NCBI GenBank assembly: GCA_041166025.1
Contig: JBEAMJ010000037.1
Location: 1 to 64,000, forward strand
Origin: UBA7672 sp041166025
GTDB lineage: Bacteria; Pseudomonadota; Alphaproteobacteria; Caulobacterales; Hyphomonadaceae
Length of the DNA stretch: 64,000 bases
Reading direction: 5' to 3'
Made by a program: the position numbers and the translations under genes. Position 1 is the stretch's first letter; each line of letters opens with the position of its first letter. Below the pieces are notes generated by a model. That model had not been told where the DNA came from and made no database searches. It was given only the letters and a program-made list of their open reading frames with translations. Shown one piece after another: positions 25,319 through 33,318 of this stretch.

Positions 25319-26068
25319 ATGGCCGAACGCCGCAAGCTGGTAGCTGGAAACTGGAAGATGAACGGCCTGCGCGCAGCCCTTCCCGAAGTGAGGGCGATCG
25401 TTGACGGGGCGCGCTCGCTGGACCGCGTCGACCTGGCTGTCTGCCCACCGGCTACGTTGGCGGCCCTGGTTGGCGAGGCGCTGCGCGGTTCTCCTATCGC
25501 GCTCGGCGGGCAGGATTGTCACCACAAGGCGGCCGGAGCGCATACCGGCGAAATCAGCGCCGAAATGTGGGCGGATCTTGGGGCTCGGTTTGTGATCGTT
25601 GGGCATTCGGAGAGGCGTCAGTTTCATGGGGAAACCGACGCGATAGTCGCGGCCAAGGCGGTTGCTGCATGCCGGGCAGGCCTCTCTCCCATCATCTGCG
25701 TCGGCGAAAGCCTGCAGGAGCGCGATGTCGGAGAGACGTTGAGCGTCATTGCAAGGCAGCTGGCTGGATCAGTACCCGACGATGCCGCCCGACCGGACAC
25801 GGTCATTGCCTATGAGCCAGTCTGGGCCATAGGCACGGGCCGCACCCCTACGCCTGCTCAAGTGGAGGAGGTGCACCAGGCCATCGGACGGGCGCTGGAC
25901 GCCCGCTTTGGGGCTGCTGGGCGACAGATTCGCGTACTGTACGGTGGTTCGGTCAAACCCGATAACGCTGCCAGCCTCCTGGCGGTCGCTGGCGTAGATG
26001 GGGCGCTTGTGGGCGGGGCAAGCCTGAAGGCCGCCGATTTTCTGGCGATCGCCCAGGCCTGCGCCTGA
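25319..26068 (+). CDS. tpiA: Triosephosphate isomerase
   Basis: TpiA interconverts DHAP and glyceraldehyde 3-phosphate. The 249-residue TIM barrel has the substrate Lys in GNWKMNG (10-16), catalytic His in VIVGHSERR (about residue 97), catalytic Glu in AYEPVWAIGTG (about 166-176) and the phosphate loop in YGGSVKP. It is divergent from ppiD and followed by secG, the order common in alphaproteobacteria. GAGG lies only one base before the ATG, but the N-terminus fits family members exactly. Confidence 0.97.
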   Translation: MAERRKLVAGNWKMNGLRAALPEVRAIVDGARSLDRVDLAVCPPATLAALVGEALRGSPIALGGQDCHHKAAGAHTGEISAEMWADLGARFVIVGHSERRQFHGETDAIVAAKAVAACRAGLSPIICVGESLQERDVGETLSVIARQLAGSVPDDAARPDTVIAYEPVWAIGTGRTPTPAQVEEVHQAIGRALDARFGAAGRQIRVLYGGSVKPDNAASLLAVAGVDGALVGGASLKAADFLAIAQACA

Positions 26069-26110
26069 CAGCCGGGGGCATTCGGCAGGCTTGGGGTCGC
26101 ACCTATATGA

Positions 26111-26164
26111 AAAGCACGCGTCCGGGGGCCGTGGGGGCTTGGCCCCACCCTCCCAACGTGCTTT
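26111..26164 (+). terminator. Extended hairpin between tpiA and secG
   Basis: AAAGCACG (26111-26118) pairs with CGTGCTTT (26157-26164), enclosing GTGGGG/CCCCAC (26131-26136 with 26143-26148). The outer arm ends in TTT. It could end most tpiA transcripts 40 bases after the stop or act as a processing site before secG. The inner loop is G/C-rich and resembles a repeat-type palindrome. Confidence 0.45.
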
Positions 26165-26196
26165 GACGCGCTCCAACTCGTTGCCGGCGGCCGAAC

Positions 26197-26679
26197 ATGC
26201 TGAACGTACTTCTCACCATCCACATGATCGCGTGCATCGCGCTGGTTGTGGCCGTGATGCTTCAACGCTCCGAGGGCGGGGCGCTTGGCATGAGCGGTGG
26301 TGGAACGGGTGGTCTCATCTCGGGCCGGGGAGCAGCAGGTGTCCTGGTCAAGACGACGATGGCGCTCGCCGCCGTGTTCTTCATTACCTCAATCACCATG
26401 ACAGCGCTGAACAATTCGGCGGCCAACCAGAGCTCCGTTCTTGAGCGTCAGGTCGATGCGCCCGCCAGCACATTGGGCACGCCTGGTCCTGCCGGCGCTG
26501 CAGCGCCGGATCCGCTGGCCGGCGGCGCTGCGCCCGCCGCGCCTGCGCCGGCAGCACCAGCAGCCCCATTGACCACGGCCGATCCGCTCGCGCCGGCGAC
26601 CAACACCACGCCGGCCCCTGCGACACCTGCGCCCACCACCCCCGCGCCGGCGTCCGGAAACGGTGGAACGCCCAACTAG
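26197..26679 (+). CDS. secG: Protein translocase subunit SecG with Pro/Ala-rich tail
   Basis: SecG is the small subunit of SecYEG. The first 80 residues carry two membrane helices (about 2-20 and 52-72) joined by the conserved loop LQRSEGGALG...GGLISGRGAAG. The remaining 80 residues are a low-complexity extension rich in Ala, Pro and Thr, with no lysine, which should be disordered in the cytoplasm. Such tails occur in alphaproteobacterial SecG, but this one doubles the protein. The gene lies between tpiA and pyrG, as is usual for the class. Confidence 0.92.
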   Translation: MLNVLLTIHMIACIALVVAVMLQRSEGGALGMSGGGTGGLISGRGAAGVLVKTTMALAAVFFITSITMTALNNSAANQSSVLERQVDAPASTLGTPGPAGAAAPDPLAGGAAPAAPAPAAPAAPLTTADPLAPATNTTPAPATPAPTTPAPASGNGGTPN

Positions 26680-26744
26680 CCGCCACAACTCTCCTAGCCG
26701 CCCCCTCGCTTGTGCGGCGCGAATCGTTAAGCTGAGCGTCCGTC

Positions 26745-28376
26745 ATGAAGCGATTCATCTTCATTACGGGAGGCGTGGTGTCCTCCCTTGGGAAGGGCAT
26801 TGCCTCGGCAGCGCTCGGGGCGCTGCTTCAGGCGCGCGGCTATCGTGTGCGTTTGCGAAAGCTGGACCCCTACCTTAACGTCGATCCGGGAACGATGTCG
26901 CCCACGCAGCATGGCGAGGTGTTCGTTACCGATGACGGCGCTGAAACCGATCTCGATCTTGGCCACTACGAGCGCTTTACCGGCGTGTCGGCGCGCAAAA
27001 CGGACAACACGACGACAGGGCGTATCTACAAGGCGATCCTCGAGAAGGAGCGTCGCGGCGATTATCTCGGGGCCACGCTGCAGGTAATCCCCCACGTCAC
27101 TGATGCCATCAAGGACTTCATCAAGTCGGACACGGACGACGTCGATTTCGTACTGTGCGAAGTCGGCGGGACGGTGGGCGACATCGAAGGCCTGCCCTTC
27201 TTCGAGGCGATCCGTCAGTTCAGCCAGGATGTGGGGCGCGAGGCGAGCCTGTTCATCCACCTGACGCTGCTGCCCTACATCGCGACGGCGGGCGAGCTGA
27301 AGACAAAGCCGACGCAGCACTCGGTGAAGGAGCTGCGGTCGATCGGCATCCAGCCGGATATCCTCCTCTGCCGCGCGCCTATGCCGATCCCGCCGGAGGA
27401 GCGCCGCAAGCTGGCGCTGTTCTGCAACGTGCGGCCGGAGGCTGTGATTGAGGCGCTGGACGCGCAGCACATTTACGAGGTCCCGCTAGAGTACCATGCG
27501 CGCGGCCTAGATCGCGAAGTGCTGCGCCATTTCGGGCTTGAGAAGCAGACGACGCCGGATCTCAAGCACTGGGTCAATGTCTCGCAGACACTGCGCAATC
27601 CAGATGGCGAGGTGCGTATAGCAATCGTCGGCAAGTATGTGGCGCTTCACGACGCCTACAAATCCGTTGTCGAAGCCCTGGGTCATGGCGGCCTCGCCAA
27701 CAAGGTGAAGGTGAACCTCACCTGGATTCCCTCGGACCGTTACGACGATCCTGATGCCGACCTGTCTGAACTCGACAGCGTCGATGGCGTGCTCCTGCCG
27801 GGCGGCTTTGGCGAGCGCGGTGCGATAGGCAAGATGCGCGCTGCCGGATATGCCCGCCGCCATAAGCTTCCGTGCTTCGGTATCTGCTATGGAATGCAGC
27901 TGGCGGTGATCGAGGCAGCGCGCAATCTCGCTGGCATCGAAGGCGCCGGCACGACGGAGTTCGGCAAGCCGGCTTATGCAGCTGTCGGCCTAATGAGCGA
28001 GTGGGTTCGCGGCAATACGAAGGAGGTTCGCACCGCCGACAGCGATCTGGGCGGCACGATGCGGTTGGGCGCCTATCCCGCCGTGCTGACAAAAGGTACG
28101 CGCGTCGCAGATATCTACGGTTCGCAGTCGATCTCCGAGCGGCACCGCCACCGCTACGAGGTCAATGCCGACGTCATTGCCCGGCTGGCGCCGCATGGCG
28201 TGGTGTTCTCAGGCATGTCGCCCGACGGCCGCTTGCCGGAGATCATGGAGTTGACCGACCATCCCTGGTTCATCGGTGTCCAGTTCCACCCCGAGTTGAA
28301 ATCGCGCCCGTTCGACCCGCACCCTTTGTTCGCAAGCTTCATCGCAGCCGCGCGTGACAAGAGCAGGCTGGTTTGA
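26745..28376 (+). CDS. pyrG: CTP synthase
   Basis: The enzyme aminates UTP to CTP with glutamine and ATP. The 543-residue protein begins MKRFIFITGGVVSSLGKGI, the ATP-binding synthetase signature, with LDPYLNVDPGTMSP just after. The C-terminal glutaminase has Cys381 in CFGICYGMQ and His/Glu in VQFHPELKSRP. Length and both domains match the family exactly. No attenuator of the kind seen in Gram-positive pyrG is visible in the short leader after secG. Confidence 0.98.
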   Translation: MKRFIFITGGVVSSLGKGIASAALGALLQARGYRVRLRKLDPYLNVDPGTMSPTQHGEVFVTDDGAETDLDLGHYERFTGVSARKTDNTTTGRIYKAILEKERRGDYLGATLQVIPHVTDAIKDFIKSDTDDVDFVLCEVGGTVGDIEGLPFFEAIRQFSQDVGREASLFIHLTLLPYIATAGELKTKPTQHSVKELRSIGIQPDILLCRAPMPIPPEERRKLALFCNVRPEAVIEALDAQHIYEVPLEYHARGLDREVLRHFGLEKQTTPDLKHWVNVSQTLRNPDGEVRIAIVGKYVALHDAYKSVVEALGHGGLANKVKVNLTWIPSDRYDDPDADLSELDSVDGVLLPGGFGERGAIGKMRAAGYARRHKLPCFGICYGMQLAVIEAARNLAGIEGAGTTEFGKPAYAAVGLMSEWVRGNTKEVRTADSDLGGTMRLGAYPAVLTKGTRVADIYGSQSISERHRHRYEVNADVIARLAPHGVVFSGMSPDGRLPEIMELTDHPWFIGVQFHPELKSRPFDPHPLFASFIAAARDKSRLV

Positions 28377-28515
28377 CGTTTTCAGGGTGTCTTGGCCGGT
28401 TCAGATAGCCGGCAGGCCCGGTCTTGCAGCCCGGCAGCAGACCCTGTATGAGGCCCGCTCGCTCGGACAGCGCTGCCTGTTCCGTCACCCTGTTTCCGCC
28501 TGACCAGAGGCTTCC

Positions 28516-28701
28516 ATGGCCGTCCCTAAGCGCAAAACCTCTCCCTCCAAGCGCGGTATGCGCCGGGCGCATGACCGCCTGCCGGGATCGTCCTATATCG
28601 AGGACAAGGAATCGGGCGAACTTCGCCGTCCCCACCATGTCGACAAAAAAACCGGCATGTATCGCGGCAAACAGATCGTGAAGCCTAAGGACGAGGAATA
28701 G
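28516..28701 (+). CDS. rpmF: 50S ribosomal protein L32
   Basis: The 61-residue basic protein begins MAVPKRKTSPSKRGMRRAHD, the family hallmark, and ends with an alphaproteobacterial-type C-terminus (DKKTGMYRGKQI). The zinc-binding cysteines found in some L32 proteins are absent, as is usual for this class. AGAGG lies five bases before ATG 28516. A perfect GC hairpin with TTTT follows, so it is probably a single-gene transcript. rpmF often neighbours plsX or fatty-acid genes, but here it sits between pyrG and eno. Confidence 0.95.
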   Translation: MAVPKRKTSPSKRGMRRAHDRLPGSSYIEDKESGELRRPHHVDKKTGMYRGKQIVKPKDEE

Positions 28702-28732
28702 TCCCCTTACCCTTGGGCCATCAGTCTTTGCG

Positions 28733-28754
28733 GGCGCCCTCCGGGGCGCCTTTT
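28733..28754 (+). terminator. Intrinsic terminator of rpmF
   Basis: GGCGCCC (28733-28739) pairs with GGGCGCC (28744-28750) around a TCCG tetraloop, followed at once by TTTT (28751-28754). This is the clearest + strand Rho-independent terminator in the window, 32 bases after the rpmF stop. Confidence 0.85.
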
Positions 28755-28856
28755 GCATTGGCGCTTCCGTCCGATTGCCACTGGCCCCGGTTCGAGACAT
28801 AGCAGGCGCGCATTCCGCCCCGCGCCGGGGCAGAGGCGAAGACCAGGGGAAAGTCA

Positions 28857-30134
28857 GTGACCGAGATCGTCGACGTCTACGCGCGGGAAATTCTCGACAG
28901 TCGTGGAAATCCGACCGTCGAAGCTGAAGTCACGCTGGAAGACGGTTCGCAAGGTCGCGCCGCCGTTCCCTCAGGCGCCTCGACCGGCGCACACGAGGCT
29001 GTGGAGCTACGCGATGGCGACAAGTCCCGCTATCTGGGCAAGGGCGTTCTCAACGCTGTATCGGCTGTCAACGACGAGATCTTTCCCGAACTTCTCGGGA
29101 TGGACGCGACAGACCAGCGCGCTATCGACGCAACATTGATCGCGCTCGATGGCACGGCCAACAAGTCAAGGCTCGGCGCGAACGCCATACTCGGGGTTTC
29201 GCTCGCCATCGCCAAGGCTGCCGCGCAGGCGTCCGCCCTCCCGCTCTACCGTTATGTCGGCGGCGCCAATGCCCATGTTCTGCCGACGCCGATGATGAAT
29301 ATCATCAATGGCGGCGCCCATGCCGATAACCCGATCGACATCCAGGAATTCATGATCATGCCGGTGGGCATGGATACGTTTGCAGATGCGCTTCGCGCCG
29401 GCGCAGAGATATTCCACACGCTGAAGAAGGGCCTGGCCGCTGCGGGTCATAACACGAGCGTTGGCGACGAGGGCGGCTTTGCCCCAAATCTGAAGTCAAC
29501 CGACGATGCTCTCGGCTTCATCATGAAATCGATCGAGGCTGCTGGCTACCAGCCAGGCCAGGATGTCGTTCTCGCCCTCGATGCGGCAGCTACGGAGTTC
29601 TACAAAGCGGGCAAGTACGAGCTGGAAGGGGAGGGCAAGTCGCTCTCGTCTGATCAGATGGCCAACTACTGGGCCGATCTCGTCAGGCGCTTTCCGATCG
29701 TGTCGATTGAGGACGGCATGTCCGAAGATGACTGGGAGGGCTGGATCGCGCTCACCAAAGCGATTGGCGACAAGTGCCAACTGGTCGGCGACGACCTGTT
29801 CGTGACGAACACCGCTCGACTTGCCGATGGAATCCAGCGCGGCGCCGGTAATGCGATCCTTGTAAAGGTCAATCAGATCGGCACGCTGACCGAGACGCTC
29901 GAGGCTGTGCAGCTGGCTCAGATTAACCGCTACGGCGCAGTGATGTCGCACCGCTCCGGCGAGACGGAAGATGCAACGATTGCTGACCTCGCGGTGGCGA
30001 CCAATTGCGGGCAGATCAAGACGGGTTCACTGGCGCGCTCGGACAGGCTCGCCAAATACAACCAGCTCCTCCGCATCGAAGACGAACTCGGCGACGCCGC
30101 CCGCTACCTCGGCCGCGCGAGCATTCGGGCCTGA
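28857..30134 (+). CDS. eno: Enolase
   Basis: Enolase dehydrates 2-phosphoglycerate to PEP and can also be part of the degradosome. The 425-residue product has the N-terminal cap (AREILDSRGNPTVE), the catalytic GDEGGFAPN segment near residue 205, the LVGDDLFVTN metal/Lys region, and the KVNQIGT and MSHRSGETED motifs of the barrel. The start is GTG 28857 with AGGGGAAA upstream. Placement upstream of ftsB and the pdh genes is the common alphaproteobacterial order, though four genes intervene before ftsB's partner set here. Confidence 0.98.
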   Translation: MTEIVDVYAREILDSRGNPTVEAEVTLEDGSQGRAAVPSGASTGAHEAVELRDGDKSRYLGKGVLNAVSAVNDEIFPELLGMDATDQRAIDATLIALDGTANKSRLGANAILGVSLAIAKAAAQASALPLYRYVGGANAHVLPTPMMNIINGGAHADNPIDIQEFMIMPVGMDTFADALRAGAEIFHTLKKGLAAAGHNTSVGDEGGFAPNLKSTDDALGFIMKSIEAAGYQPGQDVVLALDAAATEFYKAGKYELEGEGKSLSSDQMANYWADLVRRFPIVSIEDGMSEDDWEGWIALTKAIGDKCQLVGDDLFVTNTARLADGIQRGAGNAILVKVNQIGTLTETLEAVQLAQINRYGAVMSHRSGETEDATIADLAVATNCGQIKTGSLARSDRLAKYNQLLRIEDELGDAARYLGRASIRA

Positions 30135-30178
30135 TGAGGCCTCCCAAAACGCAGGTTGACGGATAGCGGCGCAAGGCC

Positions 30179-30206
30179 TTGGCGTGCCTGCGCACACTGC
30201 TAATCT
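30179..30206 (+). promoter_or_regulatory. Candidate promoter for the periplasmic cyclophilin gene
   Basis: TTGGCG (30179-30184), a 16-base spacer and TAATCT (30201-30206) give a reasonable -35/-10 pair. The start near 30213 leaves a leader of about 20 bases containing the GGAGG ribosome-binding site. Confidence 0.4.
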
Positions 30207-30232
30207 CGGTGCTCGGCACGGAGGCTTGCGCC

Positions 30233-30907
30233 ATGAAACAACTCTTCCTCGCGGTGGTGTTGGCGCTGGTCGTCGCAAATCCTGCGTTGGCGCAGGAAGG
30301 CGGACAGCCGCCTGCCGAAACCGCAGCGCCTGCTGGCGCGCCTCCAGTCGTCGAGGCGTCGGCGCCCGAGGCGGTCGCTCCTGCCTTCACGGGGCCTGAA
30401 ATCACGCTGCGGACGTCGCTGGGCGACATCGTAGTCGTCCTCGACACGGTCGGCGCACCCAAAACGTCGGCGCAATTCCTGAAGCTCGTGAGGAACGGCC
30501 ACTATAACGGCGCAGCTTTCTATCGGATCGAGAAGGGCTTCGTGATCCAGTTCGGCGATCTCGACGCCAGCCTCAAATACCGCCCTGCCAAGATGCCCAA
30601 TGTTCCGCTTGAGACGGCAAACAACAAGCACAGCCGTGGCGCGCTCAGTCTGGCCCGCGCCGAAGAAAGCGACAGCGGCCAATCCACTATCTTCATCAGT
30701 CTTGGTGAGAATTCCGGCCTGGACGCCAATCCTGCCGCTCCTCCGAACACGACAGGCTATGCAGCCTTCGGTAAGGTGGTCTCCGGCATGGATGTCGTCG
30801 ACGCGATCGCCGCGGTGGAGCTTGCTCCCGAGGCTGGGCCATTCCCCGGCAAGCTTCCGAAGGAGCCTGTGGTGATCACAAAGGCGATGGTGACGAAGTC
30901 GCCATAG
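30233..30907 (+). CDS. Secreted cyclophilin-type peptidyl-prolyl cis-trans isomerase
   Basis: The 224-residue precursor has a signal peptide (1-20, ending NPALAQ). An Ala/Pro-rich linker follows (about 21-60), then a cyclophilin domain (about 63-220). The domain shows HYNGAAFYRIEKGFVIQFGD, where many relatives have a similar FHRVI.GFMIQGGD, then the conserved GALSLARAE and STIFISLGEN in place of the family's Q-F-F. It should speed proline isomerisation of periplasmic clients. I chose ATG 30233, with CGGAGG upstream, over earlier starts because it exposes the signal peptide. Confidence 0.85.
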   Translation: MKQLFLAVVLALVVANPALAQEGGQPPAETAAPAGAPPVVEASAPEAVAPAFTGPEITLRTSLGDIVVVLDTVGAPKTSAQFLKLVRNGHYNGAAFYRIEKGFVIQFGDLDASLKYRPAKMPNVPLETANNKHSRGALSLARAEESDSGQSTIFISLGENSGLDANPAAPPNTTGYAAFGKVVSGMDVVDAIAAVELAPEAGPFPGKLPKEPVVITKAMVTKSP

Positions 30908-31004
30908 GCTTCCCTCCTGGGTTTTCAGGTCGCTGCGGGGGTCTGGCGTTGGACCACGAGTGAAGTAGGTGCGGGCCTCGTTGCGAACGTTGCTTGAATT
31001 CGGC

Positions 31005-31033
31005 TTGCGCAAGGGCATGAAGTGGCGTAGAAC
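31005..31033 (+). promoter_or_regulatory. Candidate ssb promoter
   Basis: TTGCGC (31005-31010), a 17-base spacer and TAGAAC (31028-31033). The -10 hexamer is identical to that of lexA in this window and likewise shares its last four bases with a LexA half-site. The leader would be about 160 bases long. Confidence 0.45.
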
Positions 31034-31044
31034 AAAACACGAAC
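31030..31044 (+). promoter_or_regulatory. LexA operator (SOS box) of ssb
   Basis: GAAC-AAAACAC-GAAC, a perfect alphaproteobacterial LexA site, lies 157 bases before the ssb start. A weaker copy with one mismatch, GAAC-GTTGCTT-GAAT, lies at 30985-30999. The 290 bases between the cyclophilin gene and ssb hold nothing else that I can support. Confidence 0.88.
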
Positions 31045-31200
31045 TATTGGGGCGGGCACGCATTTGTGTGGATGGGGCGTGCGGGGCTGTCCTCATGTGT
31101 CGCGTGGTGTTGAAGGCGGCTCTAGGATGCCGCGCTGTGTCAGGAACCGGAGCGGACCGTTGCACAACGGCCGGGGCCGGAATGGAAAATGGAGACGACC

Positions 31201-31689
31201 ATGGCCGGTTCGGTCAACAAGGTGATTCTCGTCGGCAATCTGGGTCGTGACCCCGAAATAAAGCAGATGCCCTCGGGCGGCTCGATCGCGAACCTTTCGG
31301 TCGCGACGTCTGAAACGTGGCGCGACAAGAATTCGGGTGAGCGCAAAGAGAAAACCGAGTGGCACCGTGTCGTGGTGTTCAGTGAAGGCCTCGTTCGTAT
31401 TGTCGAGCAGTATCTCAAGAAGGGCTCCAAGGTTTATCTTGAGGGCCAACTTGAAACACGCAAATGGCAGGACAAGGACGGCAACGACAAGTACTCGACA
31501 GAAGTGGTGCTCCGGAACTTCAATTCGACGCTGACGATGCTGGATGGACGCAGCGATGGTGCTGGATCGGGCGGTGGGTATGAGGAGCGTGCCCCTGCAC
31601 GAGCCGCCGGAGCCAAGGCGAGGGGCGGCAAGGGCCCGCAGGAAGATTTCTCACGCGGCGGCGATTTCGACGACGAGATTCCGTTTTAG
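31201..31689 (+). CDS. ssb: Single-stranded DNA-binding protein
   Basis: SSB coats single-stranded DNA and recruits repair and replication partners. The 162-residue protein has an OB fold (about 1-112, starting MAGSVNKVILVGNLGRDPE). A Gly-rich linker follows, then the acidic partner-binding tip DFDDEIPF. I chose ATG 31201, the family N-terminus, over a start four codons earlier. In many relatives ssb is divergent from uvrA and shares an operator with it. Here uvrA is about 28 kb away and ssb has its own SOS box. Confidence 0.97.
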   Translation: MAGSVNKVILVGNLGRDPEIKQMPSGGSIANLSVATSETWRDKNSGERKEKTEWHRVVVFSEGLVRIVEQYLKKGSKVYLEGQLETRKWQDKDGNDKYSTEVVLRNFNSTLTMLDGRSDGAGSGGGYEERAPARAAGAKARGGKGPQEDFSRGGDFDDEIPF

Positions 31690-31822
31690 CGGCTCCGGTC
31701 ATTCACGTCTGGGCAATGCCCGGCGGGGGCTGAGGAAGCTCCCGCCGCAGCTTGCGCGTCGAACATAGCAGCACTTTTGGCCGGTCACGCCGACCGGTTT
31801 CGCATGGCGCATGTTTGCCGCG

Positions 31823-32746
31823 TTAAGCTGTCGCGGTTTGCCTGGGTGTCGACTTTTTTCTGGATTGCGGCGGACCGGCAGCGGTTCGCAGCGTGCGCGG
31901 GACGCTATCGATCATGCCCTTCGCCATGCCCAGGATGGCAAAGATGTGGGAGACTGACCAGAGAACTGTGCGGTGCGCCCAGCCCGTTTGTGCCAACGGC
32001 CTGATGCTCCAGCCGCGCTTTCGCAGCACGCCGTTAGCGCGATGTGCGCCTGTCGTGATTTGACCCGCCAAGGATTGGTAGTTCGCCATCAGCGAAACGC
32101 AGAGCCCTTCCGGATTTTCCATGCGGTGAGGTGCATGGAGCTGCCAAGCCAGCGCCTGTCCTGGTACGATCTCGAACCGGTAAGCTTCTGCATCCGTGTG
32201 AGGAGTGCGCCGCAGGTCGTGTGTCGCTTTGTGCAGAATCGCGCTTTCCATCTCGTCCTGTGGCAGGAAGGCGTCCGTCTGCGGATAGATCCAGACGCGC
32301 TTGACGCCACGCAGATGGAAAAGCATCGCCCCGTCCGCCTCGAAACGGTACGGAACCGCCACTGTCGGTGAGGAGATGACCAGACGCCCTGTTATCGCGT
32401 GCGCGTGCCTGGTTCCGATCCAGGGGGGGAGATTTGCAAAGCTGCGCATCACTTCGGCCCAGAGGCCTGGATGGGCCTCCTCACACGCGTGAAGGACAAT
32501 CGAAAGCCGGCCGGTTTTCACCGCGTCAAGTGCGGCTCGTCCATCAGCCCACTCAAGCGACTCGATCGCCAACGGCCGCGCCAGATTCTCGCCGGCCTCC
32601 TGATGGGTGATGTCGAAGAGTTCGGCCGGGTAACGTTCGAGGATGTCGATCAGCGCTTCGTCTGAAGCGAAGTAGGCCGGTAACCTGTGATCGACCACGG
32701 TCGGGATTGAGGGACCAGTTGTTAACCCTTCAATGCGGCGCGTCAT
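31823..32746 (-). CDS. Cupin-like / JmjC-type protein with altered iron site
   Basis: This 307-residue protein looks like the bacterial JmjC/cupin-like group. The core strand pattern is visible around residues 145-170 (AVPYRFEADGAMLFHLRGVKRVWIYP, given here in two parts: AVPYRFEAD and GAMLFHLRGVKRVWIYP). A later strand holds AWQLHAPHRMEN. In typical members the first part reads PxHxD, whose His and Asp bind Fe(II). Here Arg and Glu stand there. It may be inactive as a 2-oxoglutarate oxygenase. The tail is basic. ATG 32746 follows GAGG. It converges with ssb. The specific role is unknown. Confidence 0.6.
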   Translation of the reverse strand: MTRRIEGLTTGPSIPTVVDHRLPAYFASDEALIDILERYPAELFDITHQEAGENLARPLAIESLEWADGRAALDAVKTGRLSIVLHACEEAHPGLWAEVMRSFANLPPWIGTRHAHAITGRLVISSPTVAVPYRFEADGAMLFHLRGVKRVWIYPQTDAFLPQDEMESAILHKATHDLRRTPHTDAEAYRFEIVPGQALAWQLHAPHRMENPEGLCVSLMANYQSLAGQITTGAHRANGVLRKRGWSIRPLAQTGWAHRTVLWSVSHIFAILGMAKGMIDSVPRTLRTAAGPPQSRKKSTPRQTATA

Positions 32747-32908
32747 AGCTGACCTCGCTAATCGCCCCCTGGGCCTGCCCTGCAATCCCGGTACCGAAAA
32801 TGGTGTCCGCGAGGATTCCAAGCGATTTTCTGGTCTTCATGGCGGATTAACTCTCTCGCGATGATGTCGCCGCGAGCCCCTGTCGCGCTCTGGAGATTGA
32901 ACTGCCCC

Positions 32909-33211
32909 ATGGAAGGGTTGGCGCATACGGCGAAGGCCTTGCTTCTTCCTGGCGCACTCGGAGCGCTCATCCTCTATTTTTGCTATCACGCCATTGTTGG
33001 CGAGCAGGGCCTTGCCGCATGGGGTAACCTCCAACAGCAGGAAGAGTCGCTGCGCGCCGAAATCAGTGAATTGAAGGCGGAGCGCGCCGTGCTCGAAGCG
33101 TCTCTCCAGCGGCTACGCGACCGCACGCTTGACCTCGACTATGTGGAGGAAATTGCGCGCACGCGACTTTCCTACGTCCGGCCTGACGAGGTCCTGGTCG
33201 CAGTACGCTGA
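32909..33211 (+). CDS. ftsB: Septum formation initiator FtsB/DivIC family
   Basis: FtsB is a single-pass divisome protein that works with FtsL and FtsQ. The 100-residue product has one membrane helix (about 10-30, LLLPGALGALILYFCYHA). A coiled coil follows (about 42-75, QQQEESLRAEISELKAE) and the C-terminal EIARTRLSYVRPDEVLV segment typical of the family. I prefer ATG 32909. An ATG at 32861 would add 16 residues and has no better ribosome-binding site. It sits upstream of pdhA, the usual alphaproteobacterial position. Confidence 0.88.
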   Translation: MEGLAHTAKALLLPGALGALILYFCYHAIVGEQGLAAWGNLQQQEESLRAEISELKAERAVLEASLQRLRDRTLDLDYVEEIARTRLSYVRPDEVLVAVR

Positions 33212-33318
33212 AGTTTACCATGATTTCCGTTGGAAACCTGCCCGACGGAGGCGCAATGCGCTAGGCCCGCGCCCAAATCATCCTTTATCCTCTTCCCAGC
33301 GAGCAAGGATTCACCACG

